Assembly: GCA_013339765.2 (NCBI GenBank)
Contig: CM023454.1
Location: 150,756,480-150,820,479 of the forward strand
DNA length: 64,000 nt
DNA from: Haemaphysalis longicornis
Lineage: Eukaryota; Arthropoda; Arachnida; Ixodida; Ixodidae
Direction: 5' to 3'
The first letter of the stretch is position 1, and every line of letters begins with the position of its first letter. Position numbers and translations under genes: made by a program. Shown in pieces: positions 21,825-33,119 of the stretch. The notes beneath the pieces are model-generated. The model made no database searches. It was not told the DNA's origin and saw only the letters and a program-made list of their open reading frames with translations.

Positions 21825-23560
21825 AAGCCTGTGGCCTCCAGTGTTCACGTAAAAAATCACAGCTCCTTGTCGCCCGGCCTCACGCCTAATCAAGGAATAC
21901 ATTCAAATACTCCTTGATGGCCAGGCCAAGCACCAAGCACCAGCGTCACCATCCTGGGCCTACATCTCGATGCTAACACCAAGAGTGACGTCTCCTTGCA
22001 GCGCCTCAAAAACAGCATTAATCAAAACACACACATGATCGGGCGAGTTGCCACCAAGAAGCGAGACCTAAAATAATCCGGTACCTTTCGATTAATTGAA
22101 GCTTTTTTCCTCTCCAGAGTCACTTACGTCAACCACCTGTCTTCTTCTCAACAAGGAAGACATAGAGATGCTTTATATAATTATTAGAAAGGCGGTCGAG
22201 CAGGCCATTGGTCTTCTCATGAGTGCGTCCACACAGAGGCTGCTTAGCACGGGGCTCCACAACACGGTGTAAGAGCTGATAGAAGGCCATCCTTCTAACC
22301 AGAAGGTCCGACTCAGAACTGCAGTGGGTAACCGCATGCTTCACCAGATTGGCTGGGCAGCCCAGAATGTCACTCCGCTTGACGTACTCCCAGACTCTTG
22401 GCGACTAAAACTAAATATGCTCCCTTTGCTTGGAAATATGAACCCCTCACAGGACGAGAGTCAACGAAAAGCATGGGCTTAAGCGCTAAACACCACCCTC
22501 GGTGGGGATCATGCACAGACACCTCGGTGGGGATCATGCACAGACACAGGGATCTACACAGACGCCTCCAAACATCGAGGGCAGCAATACGCCATCATCG
22601 TGGCTACCTCCAGAACCAACCTCTTTGCGTATACCTCGCTTAGGACCCAAGCAATGACGGCAGCCGAAGAGGCAGCCATCACCCTGGCTCTCACTCAACC
22701 AGGGTTTCGGAGGATAGTCACCGATTCCCAGCAAGCCTACTGGAATTACCAGTCGGGTTGGGTGTCTTCACCTCCACTGCGCGTGCTAAAAAACCACTCT
22801 CCAAACGGTTCCATTCAGCTCATCTGGACACCCCCTCACGCTTCAATGGAGGGCAACAAATACGCCCACCCAACAAGCCTGCGCTTTCACCTCCCCTGCT
22901 ATGGAGCTGCACGAGGACAGTCACCCGCTTATCACGTTCAGGGAGATAACCCAGCATTATCGCCTTCTGAGACAGACTGTACCTTCGCCTTACCCTGACC
23001 TTTCCAGAGAATAACAAACTACCCTACGGCTCATACAATCCGGGCTCCTTCCCACAGCCTACGTGTCTTCACTCAATGCATCCGAATTGCTACGACGCTG
23101 AATGCAAATTTTGCTCAGAAGTAGGAATACTCCACCCCGTAATCCGGGTGTGCGACGTTAGCCCTGAGCACGCTCCTCTCTTTCCGTCAACTACCCAAAA
23201 AGAGCAATGGGAGATGCTGCTGTCCAGGCCCTCTCAACCTACCCATCTTCAGCGGGTGGACAGAACACAGGCCGCGCGGTCTGCATACGGGCCCCACAGA
23301 AGAATGAATCCCTGCCCAGGGCTGCACTCTCGGCCGTTCAGAAATCTGAGCAGAAGTATTTCTTCCTCCTTCTGCTCCTTCTCTGCCGCAAATCTCGTCG
23401 CCTCTGTCCACGGCGCAGAGACGGAGAAGTCAGATCCTCTAACACCGGGTTGGAGCTTTAATTTTATAAAAAAAGTTTCCACTCTTGTGCTACACCAATA
23501 CAACTCAGCCAAACACCGTTCATGCGTCATGCATTGATTCAACCTTACCAAGAATACCTC
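21825..23560 (+). pseudogene. LINE ORF2 3' part (RT thumb and RNase H) nested in the hAT intron
   Basis: Blocks in order: VTILGLHLDANTKSDVSLQR and RLIEAFFLSRVTYV (RT thumb), IIIRKAVEQAIGL and STQRLLSTGLHNTV, then RNase H (GIYTDASKHRGQQYAIIV, MTAAEEAAITLALTQ, RRIVTDSQQAYWNY, WTPPHASMEGNKYAH). The frame shifts repeatedly and stops. A C-rich C-terminal region with a CTT-rich stretch ends it. It is unrelated to the transposase and lies in the same orientation in its intron, so it inserted later or was carried along. Confidence 0.75.
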
Positions 23561-24885
23561 TTTGAAGTAATAAATGGCGTGGTTAAGTGCAATTCACTTT
23601 TCTCTGGTTTTACTACTTGTAAAGCAATGTGAGTGAATTTAAGTGACGTCGCATGGGAAATCGTTATGGGTGCCGTTTACAGCTTTGCTTTGCAACCACA
23701 TTCACGGGGTGAATTGGCGCGATTTTGTTTTCTTATCACTACAACCATGCCACTTTCTAATCGGGCCATCAGGAATGATGTCTCCATGACCGCAAACGAT
23801 GGCCCCGTTACGCCATCCGTAACGGGGCCACTCTAGTCCATTCCAGCCCAGACGGCCGAATTTACTCCAGTCTAACGCAAACCAAATTTTTGCAGTTTCA
23901 ATATAAAAATGCACTTGAAGGTATTGGTAGCAGATTTTAAAGATAATACTGTACTATGCTCCCATGTTGACGATTTAAAAAGAAGACAAAGATGGAGAGA
24001 CATGTACAGCTCGCCCCTCTTTGATTGAGCAGTTTTTCTCCTGGCAGTTAAATTTATTGTATAATACAGTTCGCGTGTTAATTCAAGGTCTTTTACCTTG
24101 ACCTCCGCAGATGGCAAAAGTCCGCTAGTGCGTTTGTGTTCTAGGCACGGATATCTGCTTTTGCGCTACTCACAGTCACCACGACGTCGGGCACGCAAAA
24201 ACACGCGACGCAGCTGTATTCAACATGCTAAAGGTCTTTTCTTACACGACAGTTTTCATAATGAAAGCGGCGCACCACCGTTTACACTTCATTGGAACAC
24301 TAAACGAATGTTCGCGTACTCGCAAAAATAACCTCTGTCGCTTTTTCGTAATGACGATGAGTCGATGACACTCCATTTGAACCCTTCGATGAGATCATGG
24401 AAGGCTGTTACAAAACCCGCGAACGTGGTTGCTGTTCAATATTCGGTTTCAAAGTGCAGGCAATTTTTGAACTCGTATAAATTGGACAAAAGGTGCGCAT
24501 TAGATTGGAGTAAGTTCAGTTCCAATAGCGAACCGCTGGGGAACGAAAAGGGTTCAATGCCATGATAATGATAAGACTGCATTTTCGCCCATTAAAATAC
24601 AGATGACTTCCACAGGACTACAACGTCAATTCTATATAATCGTGTTTGAATTAACGAGACTCGACTGCATCTAGTCTAAATCAAAGAGCACTATACACAG
24701 GCACATATGGCGCGAAAAATGAAATGTATTGAATGTACGGATACTCGGAGTCATTTTTATTTAGGGTGCTTGTAAAAGCGGAACTTGGCATAAGTCCTAC
24801 GACAATAATTAATTGAAACATGAAGTAACAACTATTGTCAGAAAACCTATGTATGATCATTTTTTTATTTCTATCGTGCATCTAG

Positions 24886-27360
24886 GAAGGAAGCCTTCTT
24901 TTATCAGAAGACGGCTCTACCTCCGAAAACGTCACAGTACCTGCAGACTTGGATGCCGAGAACGGATGACTGCGAGGACGGTGTGGAAACGGTCAGCCCT
25001 CTTTGTCACAATGATATCGGAATGTTTGTCAATAACACTGTCATACCCGATGACATCCGAGAACGGGTATACTCTAACGTATGGGTGCCAACCCCGAGCT
25101 ACAAGTTTGAAATCTCGGTCGCCAAAAACGGGAAAAGGCGCACGTTTCAGTTTCACTGGCTGCAGCGATATGAGTGGCATGCATTTTCTCATGTGCGGAA
25201 GGGAGCTTTCTGCGAAACCTGCGTACTTTTTTGTCGTAAGAGCGGAGCGGGTAAAGGCTCTCACCAGACATGTAAGAACCTCGTAACAGTTCCGTTTACG
25301 AAGTGGAAGGACGCCCTTGAGACATTCGAGAATCATGCACGGACTGAATACCACAAGATGGCAACGGTTGACGCCGAATGCTTTCTCAGAGTCGCCAGAG
25401 GAAAATCAAGCAGTGTCCACGTACAGCTTAATCAGCAAGCAAGGGCGAGCTCGAAGACAACAAGGCAAAGTTTGTCGAGACAGTTTTACTGTGCGGCCGT
25501 CAAGACCTCGCGCTGAGAGGTGACAAGGATTCGGGGCGTCTTTCTCTTGAGGAACCCTTACAGAACGACGGCAACTTCAGGGCGCTCCTACGTTATAGAG
25601 CGAATGGCGGAGACATCATTTTGACCAATCACATTCGCACAGCAGGCAGCAATGCTCTTTACTCCAGCCCGCACATTCAAAATGAAATTATTTCGATAAT
25701 TGGCAAGCTTACACAAGATAAAATTGTAAGAAGGTAAACGAGGCCGGATTTTTTTCGGTGCTGGCAGATGAAACAACGGATGTATCACAAACCGAGCAAT
25801 TCTCTGTGTGAGTACGCTACGTCGATCCAACTACTTCGAGCATTCAGGAGGATTTCCTCTGCTTCGTACCTGTTGACGACGTCAGTGCGTCTAGCCTGGC
25901 TGAAACACTGAAAAGGGAGCTGCTGAATCTTGGCCTGCACTGGGACATGATGAGAGGGCAAGGATACGATGGAGCAGCAGCGATGAGTGGGGCATTCAAC
26001 GGCGTGCAGGCGCTCATCCGGAACGACTTCCCAAAGGCGTTGTACACGCATTGCTCGTCGCACTCCCTGAACCTATGTTTGAGCGACGCCTCAGCTGTCC
26101 AAGACATTCAACGGGCCTTTGGAACAATTAGTGAGGTATGCACTTTCTTTCGGCTATCACCCAAAAGGACAGCGGTCCTGAAAAAACATCTGGAAGCGTC
26201 TACAAAGTCCTTTCCGCCGGCTGCGCGGATTTTGTGAAACAAGGTGGGTGGAACGTCATGATTCAGTCGTATTGTTTGGAGAAGCACTTTCTGAGATAGT
26301 TCACTCACTTGAAGAGTTCATGGACACCTCCCTTGATAAAGCAACAGCGTCCACCGCTCATTGCCTCCATCAGCGAATCTGTTCACTCAACTTTCTTTTA
26401 TGCCTCGCTGTTAGTGAGACATTTCTAGTCTCACATTCCTAGTCTCATAGTTAGTGAGACATTGCTAGTCCGGTCGTCTTTCTCTCCTAGTGTCCCCGTT
26501 TTTTACGCTGTTTCGTCAAGATGATACATAACCAGTACCAACTCGCCCAAATGTTGATCCTTCTGCAGACATTCCTAGGCCTCACACACCACTTGTCTGT
26601 GTATCTGCAGAGCCCAGCTATTGACATGAGCATCGCCTTGGAGCCGGTTGACCTGGTGCTGACTAAACTCGAAGAGATGGGTACTAACGCGGAGGCAGAA
26701 TTCCACAAAATATTTTCTCTATGTCAAGATAGAGCGGCGGAGTTCGGAGTGAAGTGCGAGATTCCACGGGTGGTAGGAACACAGAGATACCGGGCAAACT
26801 ACCCTTGTAGTTCTGCGCAAGAGTACTACAGGCGAGCCACGTTCATTCCATACATAGATGACCTGAAAGCTTCCCTCAAACGGCGCTTTGGAAACCATCG
26901 GAAAACACTGCAAAGTTTGCAATTTGTATTGCCAAAGCACGCCTCCAAAGGCAAATTTGAATCTCTGCAGCCGGCCTTCGATTTTTACCTCAGAGATATG
27001 ACAACAACGCATATCCTTACACTAAAAGGTGAATGGGAAATCTGGAAAACTAAATGGCAAGCCATGCAAGAGGAAGACCTTCCCCGCTTTGCGACGGACG
27101 CTTTAGCTGAATGCGACAAAGGCCTCTTCCCGAACGTTCACACATTCCTCAAGATATTGGCAACGCTCCCAGTGACTACAGCTGCTGCAGAACGCAGCTT
27201 CTCGACACTGAAAAGAGTGAAAACATATTTGAGGAACCGGACGGCTGAAGAGCGGTTTAATGGCCTGGCCCTTATGTCCATTCACCGGATGCAAGTCAGT
27301 GTCGACGAAGTTATCGCTGTGTTTATGGAGAAACCACGACATTTGAAAATTGCAGCGTGA
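24886..27360 (+). pseudogene. hAT transposase exon 2 (TTF/ZMYM1-like), with frame breaks
   Basis: Begins EGSLLLSEDGSTSENVTVP. A frame break near 24960 precedes a TTF-type zinc finger (WHAFSHVRKGAFCETCVLF, with following Cys/His). The DUF4371-type core has LADETTDVSQTEQ (first catalytic Asp), GQGYDGAAAMSG (second Asp) and the CxxH motif in YTHCSSHSLNL. The C-terminus holds LPVTTAAAERSFSTLKRV, with the catalytic Glu and hAT dimerisation region. Frame breaks occur near 24960, 25440-25510, 25735, 25810, 26237 and 26400-26520. The last 279 codons are intact and all catalytic residues are present. Confidence 0.88.
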
Positions 27361-27534
27361 ACCACTCTTTTCGGCCAAGCTACGTGTTCATTTTTTTTTT
27401 CTGTTGCATTTGCTTTTACTATATAGTAATACAATCTCAATGCCATTCTTTAAAATTGTCTGCTGTAGAAACGAATGTTAGCATTTTGCATCTTTTGTGA
27501 TTATGAAAGCATCCGTGTTTTCGTTCTTTGTGTT

Positions 27535-27541
27535 CAATAAA
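27535..27541 (+). terminator. Poly(A) signal of the hAT transposase
   Basis: CAATAAA lies about 175 bp after the transposase stop at 27360, before a T/G-rich stretch. Confidence 0.55.
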
Positions 27542-27908
27542 ACTGATTTCCCAAATATGCCTGTTTTTGTTTAAGAATTGTTGTCATAAAATGGCTCACG
27601 TTCTTCTCGCCGGCCTGTTGTTGAGACACCGAGTGAGAATTCGGGTAGAGAAAGCGTCCGACAATTTGTTTTTTTATTTGCCGCACATCTCCCTGAGTAG
27701 GCGCCTGATTCCGTTGCATCCCCCCCCCCCCCTTTTTTTTTGTCACTCCTCTTTTCGTCACTGTCTCTGTACGGCCCTTCTTGGTGGAGATTATTTGGAT
27801 GGAAAGTGCACACGCACTAGCTGTATTGCAGTGTCAAAAACTTGCTTTCCATCTCGGATTAACTCGCCTCTTTCGCTGCATTCCCCTTTGTTGTCGTTCT
27901 CTTCTAAT

Positions 27909-28155
27909 AATTAGGCGCCTTCTTGATTGATTGTAGGGTTTAACGCGCCGACGCAACGCAGGCGATGAGGCGCGCCGTAGTGGAGGGCTCCGGATTAATT
28001 TTGACCACCTGGGGATCTTTAACGTGCGCCGAAATCTCTTTTCGCCTCCATCAGAAAAGCGGCCGCCGCAGCCGGGAATCGAACCCGCGACCTCGTGCTC
28101 AGCAGCGCAACGCCTTAGCCACTGAGCCACCGCGGCGGGTAATTAGGCGCCTTCT
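27909..28155 (-). mobile_element. tRNA-derived SINE with 15-bp target duplication, nested in hAT
   Basis: The SINE body (27924-28140) is the same family as at 11962 but lacks about 22 bp of its middle. AATTAGGCGCCTTCT flanks it at 27909-27923 and 28141-28155, perfectly identical. The insertion lies between the transposase poly(A) signal and the hAT right end, so it postdates the hAT. Confidence 0.92.
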
Positions 28156-28270
28156 ATGTTTCTGGGCAATTGTTTTTCTTTTTTTTTTGCCATGGAAAGA
28201 GCTTGTTTCGAACAATTAGGCCTTGGCCCCCCCCCCCCCCCCCCGAAAAAAAATCCTGGCTACGTGCCTG

Positions 28271-29464
28271 TCCTCTTTTATTCCTGATTTACATCAATGA
28301 CATAGCATGCAGCCTAAAGTCAGCAATTCGCCTGTTTGCGGCGGATGATTGTGTAGTATATAGAGAAATATCTAATCCAGCCGATACAATTATCTTGCAA
28401 TCTGATGTGATTAAGCTAGAGGAATGGTCTAGCCGCTGGCAAATGGAAATCAAGGTAGAAAAACCAAACACATAATGTGTAGTCCTACCCCCGAGGCAGT
28501 TCTTGCTAACTACAAAATAAATGATACTCCAATAGATTTAGTTCAATCGTTAAAATATTTAGGTGCGTTCTTCACGGCGATTTTAAAGTGGACGTGCCAC
28601 ATAGAATACATAATTACTAAAGCCCTAAAAAAACTTGGCCTTCTCAAGAGGCGCCTACATTTAGCCACCAAGGAAACCAGGTTTCATGCGTATAATTGCC
28701 TTATCCGGCCCTCACTAGAATACGGTTCAATCATATGGCATCCTCAGGGCGCAAACTTAACTAACCTCTTGGAATCCGTCCAGAACAAGACAACCCGGTT
28801 CATCACGTCCTTGTACTCGCGTTACCAAAGCGTATCTTCTTTAAAGGATTCACTTCATCTTCCCTCGCTTGCAACGCGGCGAAAGTTGGCTGGACTATCT
28901 TTTTTTCATTCGCTGTACCACAGTAGCACGCGGTTTTCCCAGCTTCATATCATTCCACCGCTTCATATCTCCGCCCGGGTAGACCACATTTTCAAACTTT
29001 AAACCAATTTTCGCTAAAACAGAAAGATATAAAAACTCTCCTTTAGTCCTTGCAATCTCAGAATGGAACTCGTTACCTGCTCACATCGCAGAACTGTCCG
29101 ATTCATCATCCTTTCAACATGCACTCAAAACCTTTCTTGAAGTTCTTTGATGTCGCATAAATCTTTCTTGTGTTTTTCTTTTTTTTTCTCTGAATCTTTT
29201 TTGCCCCCACTAGAGTGTACTGTTTGCGCTCTTTTGTTTTTGCTTACTGTTTTAAGTGTATTTCGCGTGAAGCCCTTTTTTCATTCAATGTAATGTATTG
29301 TTGTTTGGCGTTGTTTCTGGATTGTACTTTCAGTTTCTCGATGCAATAGTCATGTACACCATCTCTGCCTTCATATATGTTCTGCTGGAAAAATGTTCTG
29401 TACTTTTGATCATAACCCCACTGTATCCCCCCTATGTAATGCCCATCCGGGCCTTTAGGGTATG

Positions 29465-29499
<35 letters not shown>

Positions 29500-29500
29500 G
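28271..29500 (+). pseudogene. CR1-like LINE ORF2, 3' half, with (AAATA)n tail
   Basis: Starts with the right copy of the hAT target duplication. It resumes the reverse transcriptase with LFLIYINDIACS and the catalytic motif LFAADDCVVYREI, then KLEEWSSRWQMEI. A clean frame (28475-29002) carries LVQSLKYLGAFFTAILKW and the thumb LGLLKRRLHLATKETRFHAY. The C-terminal AISEWNSLPAHIAELS lies after a further frame shift. A 3' UTR ends at TGTAAATAAATAAATA repeats (about 29465-29499), the typical 3' end of CR1-type LINEs. Confidence 0.85.
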
Positions 29501-29501
29501 T

Positions 29502-29968
29502 TGTAGGGATTCTCCCCTCTCAGCCGTCGCGTCGCTGCATTCGAATTACCGCGCGCCACCTCTCCTGCCATCTGTGAACGCACTGCGGAAAGACGGGGCG
29601 ATGGAGGGGGGCGTGGCATGTTATGTGCACGCTAGATAGGCGCAGCGGTGCTTGTTAGCGGGGAGAGTCGCCAGCGGGGAGTCGCCGGCCGGGAGTGCCG
29701 CCAGCCAGAAGAGACAAGCCAACGCCGCCAGCCACCTTCAAGGCAGCCCGCACGGCAGCAAGCGGTCAGCCGTCCGTCCCGTCGTGCCGTAAGCCTCCGG
29801 ACATTGAAGTGCTTTGGTGATGTGCGTTGTTGATTGTATCCTCTGTGCCATTTATATTTCGTTTCCACTGCTTCAGTAAAGCCCCTTGTTCCTTTCGCAA
29901 TGTTCTGTGCTGTAATGTTTTGACGGGGCTGTTGCCTGAACCCCCCTCGGTAGGCAGAAATACCTACA
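29502..29968 (+). repeat. LTR copy A (467 bp, TGTAGG...CCTACA)
   Basis: Ends are TGTAGG and CCTACA, with an AGTAAA signal near 29874 and a GT-rich region after it. Copies at 36148-36613 and 32394-33119 match it closely. It is followed directly by a PBS, so it is a 5' LTR in plus orientation. It sits right at the end of the LINE (AAATA)n tail. Confidence 0.85.
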
Positions 29969-29969
29969 G

Positions 29970-29986
29970 TGGCGCCCAACGTGGGG
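29970..29986 (+). other. Retrotransposon primer-binding site
   Basis: TGGCGCCCAACGTGGGG follows the LTR after one base, the classic position for tRNA priming of minus-strand DNA synthesis. The next bases, however, run straight into antisense pol. Confidence 0.75.
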
Positions 29987-30007
29987 AATGAACTGGAGAT
30001 AAAACGC

Positions 30008-30619
30008 AATCATGCCAAGAAACCGTTGCAAGCTTTTGACGTCGCCCGGCGGCGGGTATTGTAGTATTGCTTGCAGTTTCTCTGGATTTGGTCGCAGAAT
30101 GCCCTTGTCAACAACAAATCCGAGTAAGTTGATTTTTTCCCCGGCCAGCTGTACTTTGCCGGGATGTATAGTCAGCCCGGCCGCGCGCATGCGCTGTAGC
30201 ACTATCTGCAAATGTTCCACATGTTCTCGAACGAGCGTGAAAAGACAGTGACGCCGTCGAGATAGCACAGAGCGAATTCGTGTTTCGCTTCACCCAGAAC
30301 AATATCCATCATCCTTTGATATCAACTGGGGCTATTGCTTAGACCGAGGCATACGCACAAATTCAAACAACCCCCGGTGCCATGTAAACGCGGTCTTCGG
30401 TACATCGTCTGGGTGCATTTCTATTTGTAAATAGCCGCGTGAACAATCCAAGGTTGTGAAAAACTTCGCGCCTGCCACGGCATACGTTATTTCGTTCACC
30501 GACGGGAACGGATAGGCATCTCTTTCAGTCATGGCATTCAGTTTTCGGTAGTCAACACAGATTCGCATAGATTCGTCTTTCTTACCGACTGGGACGACGG
30601 GAAACGCCGAAGGACTATT
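30008..30619 (-). pseudogene. LTR-element reverse transcriptase (antisense to its adjacent LTR)
   Basis: The minus strand reads RICVDYRKLNAMTERDAYPF, FFTTLDCSRGYLQIEM, FEFVRMP (frame break), then the palm motif as YLDG near 30265, where the family has YLDD, so the second catalytic Asp is lost. It continues HLQIVLQRMRAAGLTIHPGK and SLQRFLGMIAFYLQFIPH. At that point it meets the complement of the PBS of LTR copy A. RNase H and integrase are missing. Confidence 0.85.
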
Positions 30620-31386
30620 TTATGGACGAATGACGGCGGTGTCGAGCATCTCGTCCAAGGCTTTGTCGAAAAGCGCTCTCTTGGGGGCGTTCATTGGTCT
30701 TGGGCTGCACCGCCATGGTTTCGCGTCCCCAGTGTCGATGCGATGCTGCAAGACATCCGTTTTCCCTGGTTTTTTCGTGAACATGTCTGCATACTGGCAC
30801 AGGAGGGCTTCGAGCTGTCTGCGCTGAAACGACGCTCCCTTGAAATTCTGCAGCTCCTGTAACAGGTCTGCCGGCAGGCTTTCAGTCGGCAAAGCAGCGT
30901 GAGGCCTGCAGGGTAGTGGTGGGCCCGCTGAGGTCTCAAACGGGAAGAAACCTGGGTCGTCGCCAAGGTAGTAACCGCCAGCCCTGATGCCCAACCGCAT
31001 AGCAGTATCCGCGATAAAATCTGTGCCTAGAATCATGGCAGCCGACAAGCCCTTGAGATACAAAAACCTTTGTCTCTTAGCGCGGGAGCTAACCGATATG
31101 CGTAACCGAATGGCGTTTCTGCTCTCCGTGGCAGCGCCCGGCGCCATCCTAAGCGTAACTTCGGTATGGCGAAATTTTACCCGCCTTGCCTTGCAGTGTT
31201 CGAAGAGCATATCGCCGATTAGGGAAACAGTGGAACCGGTATCAAGGAGTGCAGTGACGGTCTTACCGAGCACTTTGACACGAATTGTTGGTGAAACTAG
31301 CTTTGGGGGATACTGCATGCGACCCACCGAAGGCACAAGAACAGATTTACCAAGTGTGTTGGCCCGCTGCGACTCGCTGCCTGGCT
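30620..31386 (-). pseudogene. LTR-element protease and RT N-terminus
   Basis: The frame contains VLGKTVTALLDTGSTVSLIG, a retropepsin DTGS active site, with the flap/second half AAMILGTDFIADTAMRLGI. The RT N-terminal region follows (FTKKPGKTDVLQHRIDTGD, ALDEMLDTAVIRP), then a stop at 30620. The spacing protease-RT without a gap is typical of a Gypsy-like pol. Confidence 0.85.
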
Positions 31387-32301
31387 TCAGCGACGCCGGG
31401 ACGTGAGGTTTCCCGAACCCGGAAATCGGTCCTCGGTGGCGGGCCCCTGTTGACGGGCCTGGTTGCATCCGTACCAGATTCGTCCGCCGGATGGGTCGTC
31501 TTCGTGTGGGACCGGGTGACCCACGGCCCCGTAGCCCGCCTTGGATGGGACCGGGTGGCCCACGGCCCCGTAGGCCGCGTTGGCTGGGACCGGGTGGCCC
31601 ACGGCCCCGTAGCCCGCGTTGGCTGGAGTGCGGCCACGGTATCGGTTCTGCGGCCGCCTTCTTTCTGCAAACTCGCCCGGATCCAAGGCCCGGTGTGTCG
31701 CGGACTCCGGCGCCCACGAGTGGAAAGCGCCAGGCCCGTTCCAGCCACAGCTGGGCTCCAAGGATTGGCTCGGCGTTGGCGGTGGTGCATACTGCAATTT
31801 GGCGAGCAGGCACTCCTGAATAGCGCGCGCGTTCGAAGCAACTGCATTCAAATCCGCGTACGTTTGAGCATACAAATACGGCTGGAACCGAGGATGGCAC
31901 TGCCGTAACACACGGGCAACTTGCTCAGCTGAAGTAGTCTCTGGGGCCGCTCTCCTGTATAGTTCCTGCATAGCGCGTACATACTCTAACAGGCTTTCGT
32001 TAGGGTGTTGCGTCCTGAGATCTAACTCACGGAGAATGCGAGTCTCGTATCCAGGCGGGAGGAACTCAGTCCGAAAGCTTACCACAAAGGTGGCCCACGA
32101 CGCAAACGGGGACTGCAGGCGCCACCAGCAGGCTGCAGGCCCTTGGAAAACCAGTGGCAATACCCTGGTTAGCATATGAGGTGTCCGACGCTCCGACGGC
32201 GGCCTTGTAGATATCGAGCTTGTCGCGTAAGAGCGTCTCACATAAGCCGGCCACTCTGGCGAGAGCTTCGCTGAAGGCGGTGTCGGGGGGCGTGACACCA
32301 A
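31387..32301 (-). pseudogene. LTR-element gag (Retrotrans_gag type) with 13-residue repeats
   Basis: Core gag signature VFQGPAACWWRLQSPFASW, FRTEFLPPGYETRILREL and ESLLEYVRAMQELYRRA, then an Arg/Pro-rich part and three repeats of GYGAVGHPVPANA before the zinc-knuckle position. A second, shifted frame (32347-32066) holds the N-terminal half, so gag is broken near 32150. No CCHC knuckle is visible; a lone YGCNQAR remains. Confidence 0.8.
31510..31626. repeat. 39-bp tandem repeat, three units
   Basis: Three adjacent 39-bp units beginning GACCGGGTG(G/A)CCCACGG, in frame with gag on the minus strand and so adding 13 residues each. The same unit occurs on the plus strand at 34022-34129. Confidence 0.8.
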
Positions 32302-32393
32302 TGACTGTTCCCGAACGAAGTTCCTTTCCGTCGATAGCGGAGTTCACTTGCTGGACGCCTACGAAAACTTATCGAAACATTCCTTCAATGAAC

Positions 32394-33119
32394 TTCAAGG
32401 AGCCCGCACGGCAGCAAGCGGTCAGCCGTCCGTCCCGTCGTGCCGTAAGCCTCCGGACATTGAAGTGCTTTGGTGATGTGGCAAACAAAAAACGCACTCA
32501 TTAATCGGTTTGCACATGTGTAGTCTTTGGTTTACTTGGTCATGCAAAGGCGTCACTCAGATACGCGTATTCCGGTCATGCAGCACATTGAGGGCATACT
32601 TATACAACGGTCAGCAGCTCGTCTGATTTGAAAGGCCTCGATAATTTCCCGTGTTGTTTTATCTTTGTGTCTCGACAACACAGTGGTTTCATTGAAAAGC
32701 GGCTCACAATCTTGTTTGCAGCAGTGTTTTGCCAGGTGGCTGTGTGGATTCGTTTTAAATGAACGCTGGTGCTCGGACAACCTGGTGTTCAGACACCTCC
32801 CGGTTTGTCCCACATATATATGTCCACACCGAATTATCGAGGCCTTTCAAATCAGACGAGCTGCTGACCGTTGTATAAGTATGCCCTCAATAGTGCTGCA
32901 TGACCGGGAATACGCGTATCTGAGTGACGCCTTTGCATGACCAAGTAAACCAAAGACTACACATGTGCAAACCGATTAATGTTGATTGTATCTTCTGTGC
33001 CATTTATATTTCGTTTCCACTGCTTCAGTAAAGCCCCTTGTTCCTTCGCAATGTTCTTTGCTGTAATGTTTTGAGGGGGCTGTTGCCTTAACCCCCCTCG
33101 GTAGGCAGAAATACCTACA
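32394..33119 (+). repeat. LTR copy B, 5'-truncated and interrupted
   Basis: Two pieces, 32394-32480 and 32981-33119, match LTR copy A in order. They are separated by a 500-bp Penelope insertion. The first about 200 bp of the LTR are missing. A degenerate PBS (GTTGCGCCCAACGTG) follows. Orientation is plus, opposite to the gag-pol on its left. Confidence 0.8.
32481..32980 (-). mobile_element. Penelope-like element end: palindrome around a GIY-YIG endonuclease piece
   Basis: Arms at 32500-32646 and 32832-32980 are inverted copies differing by two single-base indels. The 185-bp centre reads on the minus strand MGQTGRCLNTRLSEHQ, HSHLAKHCCKQDC and ETTVLSRHKDKTTREIIEAF. This is the GIY-YIG type endonuclease region of Penelope-like elements, whose C-terminal residues lie in the arm. 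Partial inverted terminal copies are known for this class. It interrupts LTR copy B. Confidence 0.8.

Larger units (their letters stand above)
21185..24885 (+). other. hAT transposase intron
   Basis: It runs from GTGGGT to a pyrimidine-rich acceptor (TTTTTTATTTCT...CATCTAG). It contains a tRNA-like sequence and a 1.7-kb LINE fragment. The remaining about 1.3 kb before the acceptor (23561-24885) shows no gene. Confidence 0.65.
19247..28270 (+). mobile_element. hAT transposon, 9,024 bp, autonomous-type, inserted in a LINE
   Basis: The ends are CAGGCACGTAGGCAGG (19247) and, inverted at 28270, CAGGCACGTAGCCAGG, 15 of 16 matching and starting with the CAG common to hAT ends. Both continue into long G/C homopolymer blocks. 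An 8-bp duplication flanks it. Inside are a TATA box, a short first exon, a 3.7-kb intron, a large second exon with hAT transposase motifs, and a poly(A) signal. Nested later insertions are a LINE fragment and tRNA-like piece in the intron, and a SINE near the 3' end. Removing it restores a continuous LINE reverse transcriptase. Confidence 0.92.

Noticed and set aside
31285..31908. 207-codon plus-strand frame opposite gag
   Set aside because: Shadow of the GC-rich gag repeats. The minus strand carries clear gag and protease motifs.
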